DNA from: Folioceros fuciformis
Lineage: Eukaryota > Anthocerotophyta > Anthocerotopsida > Anthocerotales
NCBI GenBank assembly: GCA_049999805.1
Contig: JBNGIO010004569.1
Coordinates: 1 to 26,693, forward strand
Reading direction: 5' to 3'
Length of the DNA: 26,693 bases
Shown here: positions 8,905-18,289 of the stretch, in pieces
Numbering within the stretch: the first letter of the stretch is position 1
How the letters are laid out: each line of letters opens with the position of its first letter
Translations under genes and position numbers: made by a program
The notes under the pieces: model-generated
Databases searched by the model: none
What the model was told of the DNA's origin: nothing
The model's input: the letters and a program-made list of their open reading frames with translations, nothing else

Positions 8905-9596
8905 AAGGCAGTCGAGAATGGAAGTTTTGCTGTATGGAATTTCAGAATTACCGATATATTGAAGAAACATAAATTATGGGCCTACGTCGGGGGCATTGGC
9001 AGCCCACCCATCATTACTGCACACCCTGGCGCAGCAGCCACTGCAGCAGAACAAGAGGCATGGGAAGACAAGAATCAGCAAGCAAAAAACGTGATTATGC
9101 AATCCATAAGACACGGCAACGTGCAACAAATCTCTGGAGCAGAAACAACAGCCCAAGCATGGGCACAACTACATGAAATCTATGCCTCTAACAACATCAC
9201 GCACATTGTGCATACCCTCAAGAATTTCTTCAGCTTGAGGATGGGAGAAGGTGATCCCGTCAACAATCACGTCATGCTTTTTCGCAGCTGGACCACCAAG
9301 TTTCTCTCTGCCGGCTTCATCTTGACAGAGGATTTACAAGCTGCAATCCTCCTGACCACCTTACCAAAATCGTGGGTAACAGTGGTATAATCTCTACAAG
9401 GTGTCAAACCACTCACAGTCAATAAAGTTATCAGCTCCATGTTAACTGAGGAAGCACGCAAAAAAAATGCAGCTACCTCAAGTTCAGGGGAGACTTCACA
9501 TGCCTTCTTCTCAGGCCGTGGTAGATCCAGAGGCAGAGGCAGACCACCATTCAAAGGGCAAAGCTTCCGAGGGAGAGGCGCCTCCACCTACCGAGG
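8905..9596 (+). pseudogene. copia element A, gag (5'-truncated), first part
   Basis: The frame reads GSFAVWNFRITDILKKHKLW, a typical start of a UBN2-type copia gag, then QQISGAETTAQAWAQL and SLRMGEGDPVNNHV, and ends in an RGRG-rich nucleic-acid-binding stretch. TAA 9388-9390 interrupts it, probably a former CAA. No LTR, primer site or leader precedes it, so the 5' end is lost. The reading frame breaks at CGAGG (9592-9596), where element B is inserted, and resumes in step at 11165. Confidence 0.85.
9592..9596 (+). repeat. target site duplication of element B (left), CGAGG
   Basis: CGAGG immediately precedes the 5' LTR and is repeated at 11165-11169 right after the 3' LTR. Removing the insertion plus one copy restores the gag frame, which supports the call. 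Confidence 0.9.
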
Positions 9597-9888
9597 TGTA
9601 AGGGGTATTAAAGCCCAATGTACTTAGACTAATGTGTTTAGTCTAATATCAATGTCTAGTTTAGTATCATTTGTTTATATTAGCTTAAGCTAATATGTAG
9701 GAAGCTTCTTGCGTAGCTTCATGTGTGCTTCTTGTGAAGCTTCCTTGGGAGCTCTTCTAGAGGGTATAAATACCCCATAGAGCTTCCTTGCAATAGAGAC
9801 ACTGTGAGAGTGTGAGACCTCTCTTTCTCCTCTCCTCCTTGCTTCCTCCTCTTCTCCTTCACTATGTGGCTCCTCTAGCGATCCTTCA
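9597..9888 (+). repeat. 5' LTR of element B
   Basis: It starts TGTAAGGGGTATTAAAGCCC and ends GCGATCCTTCA. A TATA box, TATAAATA, is at 9765-9772, followed by a CT-rich stretch. By eye it differs from the 3' LTR at about 19 substitutions and one 1-base indel, roughly 6-7%. Confidence 0.92.
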
Positions 9889-9917
9889 CGAGGCAGAGGC
9901 ACCTACAACCCAACATG

Positions 9918-10831
9918 GAATTTTGAAGTCAAAGTTGAATGCTCGCTTTGACATGATAGACTTGGGAGAGGCGATTCATATTCTTGGCATGCATATTCGT
10001 CAAGACAAACAGAAGCATTTGCTTTACTTGTCTCAGACTGAATACATTAACAGGGTGCTTCAATGTTTCAACATGGAGAAGGGGAAGATATTGAGTACTC
10101 CGTTGCCTCCATATGTAAAAATTTTGAGCAAGGATTGCCCAAGCTCTACGAAGGACAAAGCTGAAATGGAGAAGGTTCCATACTCATCAGCTGTAGAGAG
10201 TTTGATGTATGCAATGATTGCTACACGTCCTGACTTTGCTTTTGCAGTGGGAGTGGTTAGCAGGTTTATGTCAAACCCTAGCAAGAAGCATTGGAAGGCA
10301 GTGAAAGGAGTTATGAGGTACTTAAATGGTACAAAAGCTTTGTGCTTATGTTTTGGTAGTGAAGATGTATCTATCGTGGGATATACGGACGCTGATTATG
10401 CAGGGGATATGGACAAAAGAAGGTGCACATTAAGTTATGTCTTCATGTGCACTGGAGGGGCAATCTCATGGCGATCTCATTTGCAATCGTGCATAACGCT
10501 ATCTACCACAGAGGCCGAGTATGTTGCAGCGATTGAGGCTTGCAAGGAAGCCATGTGGCTTGCTCTTTTAGTGGGAGACTTAGGGATCAAGGTTGAGCTG
10601 CAAGTGTTGCATTGTGATAGCGAGAGTGCTATTCAATTGGCAAAGAATCCGATGTTTCATGCGAAGACCAAACATGTGGAAGTGAAGTATCACTTCATTC
10701 GAGAGGTGTTGGAAGACAAGAGGGTACAACTTGTCAAAGTTCACACCAGTCAGAACCCTACAGATATTCTTACCAAGCGGCTCTCTATGGAGCAATTTGC
10801 ACAAGCTCGGACACTCATGGGCATGAGGTAG
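9918..10831 (+). CDS. element B RT C-terminus and RNase H (partial pol)
   Basis: This frame has no stop to 10829-10831 and is open upstream into the LTR as far as an ATG at 9812. It begins after the catalytic YVDD of RT, with RFDMIDLGEAIHILGMHI, continues through the RT thumb (LMYAMIATRPDFAFAVGVVS, MRYLNGTKALCL), and has all RNase H signatures: YTDADYAGD, TLSTTEAEYVA, HCDSESAI, TKHVEVKYHFIREV and TDILTK. The catalytic Asp and Glu of RNase H look intact, but RT activity is impossible without the palm. The uninterrupted frame suggests either recent loss of the rest or chance preservation. Confidence 0.85.
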
Positions 10832-10861
10832 ACCACTCTCCTATAAAGGTAAATTGGCCTT

Positions 10862-10873
10862 TAAGTGGGAGGT
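10862..10873 (+). promoter_or_regulatory. polypurine tract of element B
   Basis: TAAGTGGGAGGT directly abuts the 3' LTR TGTAGGGG, the usual position and form of the plus-strand primer in plant copia elements. Confidence 0.85.
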
Positions 10874-11164
10874 TGTAGGGGTATTAAAGCCCAATGTGCT
10901 TAGACTAATGTGTTTAGTCTAAGATTAGTGTCTAGTTAAGTATCATTTGTTTAGATTAGCTTAAGCTAATCTGTAGGAATCTTCTTGCACAACTTCTTGT
11001 GCGCTTCTTGTGAAGCTTCCTTGGGAGCTTTTCTAGAGGGTATAAATACCCCATAGAGCTCCCTTACAATAGAGACATTGTGAGAGTGTGAGACCTCTCT
11101 TTCTCCTCTCCTCTTTGCTTCCTCCTCTTCTCCTTCACCATGTGGCTCCTCTAGCGATCCTTCA
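10874..11164 (+). repeat. 3' LTR of element B
   Basis: It starts TGTAGGGGTATTAAAGCCC and ends GCGATCCTTCA, with TATAAATA at 11041-11048. CGAGG and in-frame gag sequence of element A follow immediately. Confidence 0.92.
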
Positions 11165-12811
11165 CGAGGCAGAGGCACTTACAACCCAACATGTAAGAAG
11201 ATATGTGGTTATTGCAAAATACCAGGCCACACATACGAGGAGTGCAGGACAAAAATGGCCAATCAGAACCAAAGGTACTTACCTCACATAGGGCAATTAG
11301 CCCTCAATATGAAGCATCATTCTAAGGCTTTTCTTACCAGTTGCAACCCTCCTCTTTCAACTCCCAACACATCAGCCCTAGTAGCCTCCCGCTTCTCAGC
11401 CCAAGGATCCCATGCTTGGTACATTGACTCTGGAGCCTCACAGCATATGACTCCACACATCGAATACTTTACAGATCTGAACCCCATAACCTCAAAAATT
11501 TTTGTCAGTATGGGAGATGACACCCGACACCCTATTCAGGGATATGGTTCAGTACAATTGGCCCTAAAGCCATCTATTTCCTTACAAATATCAGACGTCC
11601 TTCACGCACCTGGTTTAACCAAAAACCTCTTCTTTGTCTAGAAGGTAGATGAATCCGGATGTTATATCTGCTTTGGCCAAGGCTGCTGCGTAATCGAGTC
11701 CCCACAAGGGGAATTAATGGCCACAGGAGATTTAAGCAGTGACGATTTGTATCATTTGAACACATCAACTCCACACGTTCCTTCCCTTACAGCCAGTTAA
11801 TAGAAAAACCAATCCTACCAATGGCATGCCCGCCTTGGGCACATGCACCTTCAATGAATGAAAGATACCATTTCAACAGCAGCAGCTACTGGCATTCCTC
11901 TTACCAAGGTGGAGGATTTTGGCACATGCAAAGCATGCACTTTAGGGAAGAGCCATTGTACTCCTTTCCCCAAGGGCCCTGCCACAAGAGCCACCAACAA
12001 ATTACAACTGGTGCATTTGGACCTCTGCGGTCCCTTTAAAAGATCTATCCACAGCCATTTATACTTTATGCTCGTCATCGATGACTTCACCAAATTCACC
12101 GTACTCTATCTACTCAAACATAAGCAGCAAGCTCTTCAATGCTTTTAGGAGTACAAATCATGGGCCGAGAAACAGACTGGATTCCACCTCTTATGCATTC
12201 GTACAGACGGTGGAGGAGAATACGGCTCCCATGCCTTTCACCAGTTCTGCACCACACACGGCATTACGAGACAGATCACAACTCCACACAACTTTCAGCA
12301 GAACGAAGTTGCTAAGAGGATGAACAGGACAGTGCAAGATCACGGACTCACTATGCTGATTCATGCCAACCTACCTCGAACTTATTGGCCAGCAGCTATG
12401 TCACATGCCGTATACTTGATCAATAGATCCCTTACTCCCGCACTGCCACAACAAACACCTTATGAAGCATGGACAGGCCACAAACCAGACCTGTCCAACC
12501 TTCGAGTATTCGGAGCCACTGTCTGCGCACATGTTCCCAAAGCTACCCGCACAAAATTAGACGATAGAGCACGTCAACACATTTTCGTTGGCTTCACTGA
12601 TGGGATCAAAGGGTACAAGATCATGCACCCTCAAACTCACCGTGTGACATTCACGGGATGTCACCTTTCTCGAAGACATGTCTGGACACCCTGCAGTGGG
12701 AGCACGCACGAAGTTCTTACCTTCTCCACATGCAGACAGCAGCGACGAAGACGAAGCCGCAGTCATCCTTCCTACTCCCATCCAAGCCCAACCTCCACCC
12801 ATGCAGCATAA
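11165..12811 (+). pseudogene. copia element A, gag zinc knuckle, protease and integrase
   Basis: One frame runs the whole length without a frameshift. It has the knuckle CGYCKIPGHTYEEC (near 11204-11245), protease WYIDSGASQHMT, and an integrase with an H..H..C..C zinc site (WHARLGHMH, CKACTLGK), LDLCGPF, RTDGGGEYG and NEVAKRMNRTVQDHG for the DDE core. The tail has SNLRVFGATVCAHVPK. Stops are TAG 11639, a TAA TAG pair near 11798-11803, TGA 11855 and TAG 12146, then TAA 12809. It is a dead polyprotein whose frame was otherwise kept, consistent with point-mutation decay after insertion. Confidence 0.88.
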
Positions 12812-13357
12812 TGCCCCATAGTAGAATCTCCGATCTCCCCCCACACCCCCACACCTAGCCCCAGGCGCTTCACACAGACTAGCGCCCACCAACATCCAGT
12901 TTGGCGACCTTGACATTGATGCGCTCGCCACCCCTCACCTGCATCCGCGTCCTCCAGCTCCACCAAGCACAATGGCTCTCGGAGCGAAGGGGGGGACATG
13001 CAGTAAGCTCGACGAGGAAGACGGCCTTCATCACATTAGTCCTACAGGCACGCATCGAGGAGGATTCACACCTGGCCAGCAGTATGTATATGAGGAGAGC
13101 TCAGGCGAACAACACATTAGCACCAGCACGGGCAGGCGTGCTCCACGATCAGGCGCGCCCAAGGAAGCTCAGCACACAGCGCCTCCATCGGCGCACTTCG
13201 ACGGCATCCTTAACGCAACCCGCTCCCACGGCTCTCCCTCTCGAATCGGCGCAGGTCTACGATCACACAACAGGGCCAACACTTCTGATCCTTATATCGG
13301 CACTCCAAAGTCAAGCAGAAATATATACTCTAATTTCCCTTTTCCAATACTCCAAAT
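12812..13357 (+). other. linker between integrase and RT, low conservation
   Basis: The region is Pro/Ser/Thr-rich in several plus frames, as expected for the variable IN-RT linker of copia polyproteins. I cannot tell where element A ends and the RT-bearing element C starts. Base composition drops from GC-rich to AT-rich near 13280-13350, just before the solo LTR. Confidence 0.4.
13353..13357. repeat. target site duplication CAAAT (left) of the solo LTR
   Basis: CAAAT is present at 13353-13357 and again at 13651-13655, directly flanking the solo LTR. Confidence 0.88.
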
Positions 13358-13650
13358 TGTCAATAGGATCGACTCCAGTCTACGTGTAAGTGTAGGAGAG
13401 GAGAGGAGAGAAGAGAGGGTGGTATTGGTGGTCACAACCATGAAAAAAATACACATCACCACTGTCTTACTATGGAGGTCCGAGGTCTCCATTTAAGTAG
13501 TACATTTAGGGCTACACAACTTCCAGGTTCAATATGGGATAATCTACACTATCCTAAGTTCACTAATAACTAGAACTAGTCTAGTATGAACCCAACTGGG
13601 ATAACTAACACCACATGAGTTTAGCTCATATAGAGCTCGATAACTCAACA
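13358..13650 (-). mobile_element. solo LTR of the element E family, reverse orientation
   Basis: The 293-bp sequence, read on the minus strand, starts TGTTGAGTTATCGAGCTC and ends GATCCTATTGACA, as does the 5' LTR of element E at 19880-20170. The two look about 90% or more identical by eye. Perfect CAAAT duplications flank it and no internal sequence remains. This is the usual product of LTR-LTR recombination. Confidence 0.92.
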
Positions 13651-13655
13651 CAAAT

Positions 13656-15449
13656 ATGCTAGATAATGCCATATATGAAGACCCTAACTATGAGGACACC
13701 CACGAGGACTCTCAACAACCCGGCAATACTGACAACACTAGAGGAAGACGTCCTCAGCGTTCTAACGCAGGCAAGATAAATAGGTACTCTCCTACTAACT
13801 GGAAAGACCCTAAGAATACACTAGCTTATTGCTTTAATGCAGCAATAGATCAATCTGTTCCTGCTAGCTATCAAGAGGCGATCACCTGCCCACCAAAGAA
13901 ACACTGGAAACAGGCAATCAAGTCAGAACTAGAATCCCTACAAGCTAATAATACTTGGACCTTAACTTCTTTACCTAAGGATAGAAAACTATTAGGTTAT
14001 AAGTAGACTTTTAAGATTAAGTTAAATGCTGATGGGAGCATAGAAAGATACAAAGCTAGATTAGTAGTAAAGGGATACTCTCAAAAATATGGTTTTGACT
14101 ACGACGAAACCTTTAGCCCCGTACTTAAAATAACCTCACTCGGGATCCTCTTAGCCTTAGCATCTCACCATGACTATGAGCTAATGCAACTTGATATCAA
14201 GACAGCTTTTCTATATGGAGACCTTGACCACACCATCTACATGGAGATCCTTGAAGGAATACATGTCAAGGATAGGGCAAAATACAATGCCTGCCTACTA
14301 CTAAAGTCCTTATATGGACTTAAGCAAAGTGCTATGAAATGGTATTTTAAGCTAGATGTTAGCCTTACGGAATTAGGGTTTACTAAGCTAAATTCCAATA
14401 GTAATATTTACATTAAAAGATCAGGTGGCCACTTTATTGTCTTAGGAGTATATGTGGATGACATAATCCTTATGTCCAACTCTAAGGCCATATTAGAAGA
14501 CACCAGGTCTATTCTAGCTAAGCATTTCTCGGTGACCACTTGTAGAGAACTTTCTTTTTGTCTAGGTATTCAGGTTCTAAGGAATAGAAACGCGATAAGC
14601 ATTCTCATTCACCAATCCAAGTATATTCAAGATATTTTAACCAAGTTTAAGATGTTAGATGCTAGACCTATTTCTACACCCATGGAAATGAACCTTAAGC
14701 CTAGCAAGGAACCGAATCAACTAGATGACACCTTAGATACTACTCCTCCTCCTTACTCTTTAGCCGTAGGTAGTCTTATGTACCTCATGGTTTGCACTAA
14801 ACCAGACCTATTCTATTCAGTGGGAGCCCTATCACAGTTTCTATCTGCTCCTACTCAAGCTCATTGGAAGGTAGTCAAGAGAATATTCCGATACCTAAGA
14901 GCAACCACGGACTTAGGGCTGCTTTATCAGTCACATATTAAGCAAGGGGAGCCTGTACAACTTGAAGGCTTTAGCGATGCTAACTGGGCAAACAACATTG
15001 ACAATAGAAAGAGCAAAAGTAGTCATGTATACGCACCTAGAGGCACAACAACAAGCTGGAGTAGTAAGCAGCAACAAGTAGTTGCACTTAGCTCAACTGA
15101 GGCCGAGTATTGCTCCTTAACTCATGCCTGCAAAGATGGACTTTGGCAACACCTCCAACTTTCGAAGTTAGGCGAGACCCAGAGGATTCCTAGGCCGCTT
15201 TATTGCGACAATCAAAGTGCTATTGCACTCACATACAACCTAAAGTTCCATGCACGAACGAAGCATGTGGAAGTACAATTCCACTTCATAAGGCAAGTAG
15301 TTGATGAAGGCAAATTTATAGTTCTTTATTGCCCAACAGAACAAATGACAGCGGACGTGCTTACGAAAGTACTCAGCTCTATCAAACACCAAGAACACAC
15401 AACAAGTATGGGACTAAGAAGAGTCTCAAAAATCACTTTTAATACTTAG
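13656..15449 (+). pseudogene. copia element C, RT and RNase H, single in-frame stop
   Basis: A single frame of about 598 codons is broken only by TAG 14004-14006, which replaces the conserved Trp of the 'GCKWVFKIK' motif. Conserved parts are SYQEAITCPPKKHWKQAI, GSIERYKARLVVKGYSQ, QLDIKTAFLYGDL, LKSLYGLKQS and YVDD (14451-14462), then RNase H with FSDANWANN, ALSSTEAEYCSL, YCDNQSAIAL and TKHVEVQFHFIRQV. The AT-richer codon use (TTA, CTT) differs from element A upstream, so this may be a separate element or a chimera. It is the best-preserved RT in the window. Confidence 0.88.
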
Positions 15450-15484
15450 TAAAGTTAAAGTATATAGCCTAAGGACTAGATGCT

Positions 15485-15493
15485 AAGTGGGAG
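15485..15493 (+). promoter_or_regulatory. polypurine tract of element C
   Basis: AAGTGGGAG directly precedes TGTTAAAACG, about 35 bases after the RNase H stop, a typical copia arrangement. Confidence 0.75.
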
Positions 15494-15620
15494 TGTTAAA
15501 ACGAATAGCATGCTAGCCCTTAGGGCTCGTTTGGATTTTAAGTTTTAGGATCCAAAAGGGTATTTAGCAAAACGTCATGAACATGCGGTTACATTTTAGC
15601 ATAATGTTTGGGCAGAGCCC
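15494..15620 (+). repeat. start of the 3' LTR of element C (end not resolved)
   Basis: It begins TGTTAAAACG after the polypurine tract. No partner LTR is present in the window, so the right end is unknown; I stop at 15620 for convenience. Within it, GGGCTCG..TTTGG (15523) and an inverted GAGCCC (15615-15620) bound about 98 bases with Tourist-like ends, which may be a tiny MITE or a chance match. Confidence 0.5.
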
Positions 15621-15874
15621 TATACTCACAACATTCTGTAGCACATGAACTTCTAATTAATCTACCTCTACGAATTCATATTTTGGTCCATCTGACCGCA
15701 AGACTTCAAACCATCTCCAACATACATGTAGCTGCAGAGAAAATTGTTCTGTCTACAAAGACTATGGTACACGCCCAACACGACGTCGACATACGAGCTG
15801 AAACGTCTTGTTTTGCATACATGCGACGTAGTATACCCCTCCCTGGAACAACTCACTCGAAGATGGGATAGCAA
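15621..15874. other. junction zone between element C and the ROCO-like tail
   Basis: No clear coding pattern is visible. It contains either the rest of the element C LTR or poorly conserved ROCO sequence. The exact return point to the host pseudogene cannot be placed. Confidence 0.4.
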
Positions 15875-16675
15875 GTGTTGGAAACCATCAATCAAGGGAT
15901 ACAAGATTTGAAGCACAACATCAAAATGGTGGAAGCAGAGGTGAAAGCAGTGGGAGCCAAAGTGGATAGAATTGGTGAGAATTTGCAACATGTCCAGTGT
16001 GAGATCAGCGATATTAAGACCTAGTAGGAAGATACTCTACAATTCTTGCTTTCTAAAATGGATGAGATTATGAATTTTTCTGCAGAGCTAGAGAGTAGTC
16101 AGATACTCAAACGTCCTTACATCACAACCGCAGATGTGAGTGTAGTACAGAAATTGATTGTAGGGGTGCGTGTGGGCAAAGTGGCTAAGCTCCATTTCAT
16201 GAGCGAAAACATCTTTGGGAATCACATCGTGCAGGGCCAAACTGGATTCGACTTGACATTGGAGGATACGAAGTGGAGGAGGATCAGGCCCTTAGCAATC
16301 AACGATGCGAAGGTATTGCTCTTCCTAGCCAAGGCCGGTCTACATGCGGCGACAGGCATTGGGGGTGCGGTTCCAGACCCTGCTATCAGCTTGGATTGAG
16401 CGGTTTCTCTCGCTGCAGCCTTTGGGAAGTCAGCCTTGTCCAATTTAAATCTGGACCTGTCAGGACCAGTTGCAAGCCATAACACTCCCGTGCAAGAGGC
16501 ATGGAGTGCTTTGAAGAATCTCCTGCAGTCGTTGCTGAGGGATCAAATGGCTGACAAATTCCAATTGCACAAGGTGGAATATCAGAAAAGGCCTCAGGGC
16601 GGACGAGGGGTAGCGTGGGTTTGCGAACGGTGCATGCAGAGGGCAATGGAGAGACGAGTCTACCGGCCACTTTGA
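15875..16675 (+). pseudogene. ROCO-like pseudogene, C-terminal coiled coil and tail
   Basis: One frame of 267 codons runs to TGA 16673-16675 with only three internal stops (TAG TAG 16022-16027, TGA 16397-16399) and no frameshift. It opens with a heptad-type stretch, INQGIQDLKHNIKMVEAEVK, then LSKMDEIMNF, KVAKLHFMSENI, VQGQTGFDL, LFLAKAGLHAATGIGGAVPD, and ends DKFQLHKVEYQ..GVAWVCERCM. From memory this mirrors the last ~270 residues of plant TORNADO1, including the 'ALK.GAHV..G.G.MIPD' and 'W.VRY..DG.IAWIC..H' motifs. It is far less damaged than the Roc and COR parts. Confidence 0.68.
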
Positions 16676-17246
16676 CCTCGACGGGAGCAGCTATACGCCG
16701 TGTCTTGCAGCCTAACTTCGGCATCTGCAGGATGACCAGAAGAGCCATATGCACCCTGTGATGGGATTTGGGTAGGTGGATAGGCACTAAAATGTAGAGC
16801 CCATTGCTGCTGTATGTTACATCCTTTTATGCGGAAGCCCACCTTCGTCGATTTCGTTCTTTGCACCCTTTTGGTTGTTGAAGCCTCTCACTAGTCTTGC
16901 AAAAGTGTGTAGGCCGATTGTAGGCCCCAGGTTGGTAAAGGGAGGAGATTCTCCGGTCGGAGAAGGAATGAGTGGCCAGGAATAGTAACGTGCCCTGCAC
17001 CTTGAGTAATGATCGACACAAACTTCAACTTTGATCTACATATGGTTTCAGAAACATCAAGGTCTTTGAAGATGAACAGCCAACAACTGGGAAAAGGTAC
17101 AAAGACCTTAAGTGGCAGAATGTTCTGATGCAAGCCCTCTCTCGTTCAGGTAGCCGATCTCACAGTCAACAATTGTTCACCACTCATGTTAAGACTTAAG
17201 TGCCTTGCAATGGCTGGTTTGCACGTTGCTGGTGCCATCGTGTGTC
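16676..17246. other. intergenic, no gene recognised
   Basis: Open frames are short on both strands and none has a recognisable pattern. It may include the 3' UTR of the ROCO-like gene, but no polyadenylation motif stands out. Confidence 0.5.
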
Positions 17247-17585
17247 CTACAATGCAATGGGGGAAAATACTGTTGCGACATCTACTATCAAGGATATTAG
17301 GACGGCCTTTGCTGTAGCCAGGGCCAGCATCATGCAGATCGATTGCGTTTTCACCATAGGGCTGAAAGTTTCATGGAAGTCCACTCCAGCCACTTGAGAA
17401 AAACCTCGGGCTACAAGATGACTCTTGTACCTAGCAATCTCTCCTTGTGTGTTCAGCTTATGTTTGAAGACCCATTTACAGCTCACAGCTTTGCATCCAG
17501 CAGGTAAAGGACACAGTTCCCATGTTTCATTCTTCATGAGGGAATTGTATTCATCTTGAATGGAAGGGTGTGAACCTCCAAAGTT
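17247..17585 (-). pseudogene. copia RT N-terminal fragment
   Basis: The minus strand reads HPSIQDEYNSLMKNETWEL, CKWVFKHKLNTQGEIARYKS, HLVARGFSQVAGVDFHETFS and VDVATVFSP, the opening of a copia RT domain. It stops before the YVDD motif, and no LTR or gag lies nearby. The conserved Trp of CKWVFK is intact, unlike in elements C and F. Confidence 0.85.
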
Positions 17586-18289
17586 TGGGGTAGTAGTTTG
17601 TTTTGGTTGAAAAAGGGTTGATAGTGGTATGGTTTGGTTTTCTTTTTCAACTTATTTTCCCTAATTTCCTTGATTTTCTGGTCATTTTTCCTATTTTTCT
17701 TTGTGCTAATTAGGTTAATTGACCAGGAAATAGTTGGTTTGGTTATAAGAGTGGGTATAGGTTTGGTCCTAGACCTGGGAAGGTTTAGGTTCGGTACCGA
17801 GCCATAGGGTTGGGTGATTAGTTTAATATTAATTAAAGATATATAATATTAAATGATTAATAATAATATAATATATTAAATGATAAAAATAATATAATAA
17901 TGATTTGAACATAGGAACGGGTATCTGGGTATGTCAGTGTCAGGGGTCAGGGTCTGACGATAGGCTGGCTGATTGCTTGGTTGACATGAACCGCCATGGA
18001 GGCCATGCCCTAGCTAGAGCTAGAGGCAGGGGTTGCAGTCGCCCCCATCCCTTTTCCCCCTTTCCCCCTTCCTCCTCCATTCCCTTCTCGGTCAGTGCTG
18101 GTAGAGGTCCGCCATTGGGAAGTTGAAGAAAGACCGAAGGTTGACCGCCTTGCACTCAAGCCTCCTAGGCCAATTGTATAGATCAGGTTTGAAAGCCAAC
18201 TCCCACTTTTCCGCCAGCCAATACCAACATCAGACTCCTGCCTTACGCGAGGTTTGTGGCCCATTAGAACGTTCGACTTAGGTGCACCA
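17586..18289. other. intergenic with an A+T-only-like block
   Basis: About 17818-17905 is almost entirely A and T, with repeated 'aataatataat' words. The remainder is ordinary, with a purine/pyrimidine-rich stretch near 18010-18100 that yields spurious open frames. No gene is recognised. Confidence 0.5.

Larger units (their letters stand above)
9597..11164 (+). mobile_element. copia element B, internally deleted, nested in element A gag
   Basis: Two direct LTRs (292 and 291 bp, TG...CA) flank an internal region carrying only the end of RT and a full RNase H, plus a polypurine tract. The CGAGG target duplication flanks it. No primer binding site, gag, protease or integrase is present. Just inside the 5' LTR are 29 bases (9889-9917) nearly identical to the host gag sequence that follows the 3' LTR. 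The element therefore lost its 5' internal part by something other than simple deletion. It could be mobilised only by proteins from relatives, and without a primer site this seems unlikely. Confidence 0.88.

Noticed and set aside
12972-13496. Independent gene of about 174 codons
   Set aside because: It spans the IN-RT linker and runs into the reverse-oriented solo LTR, so its 3' half is non-coding LTR sequence.
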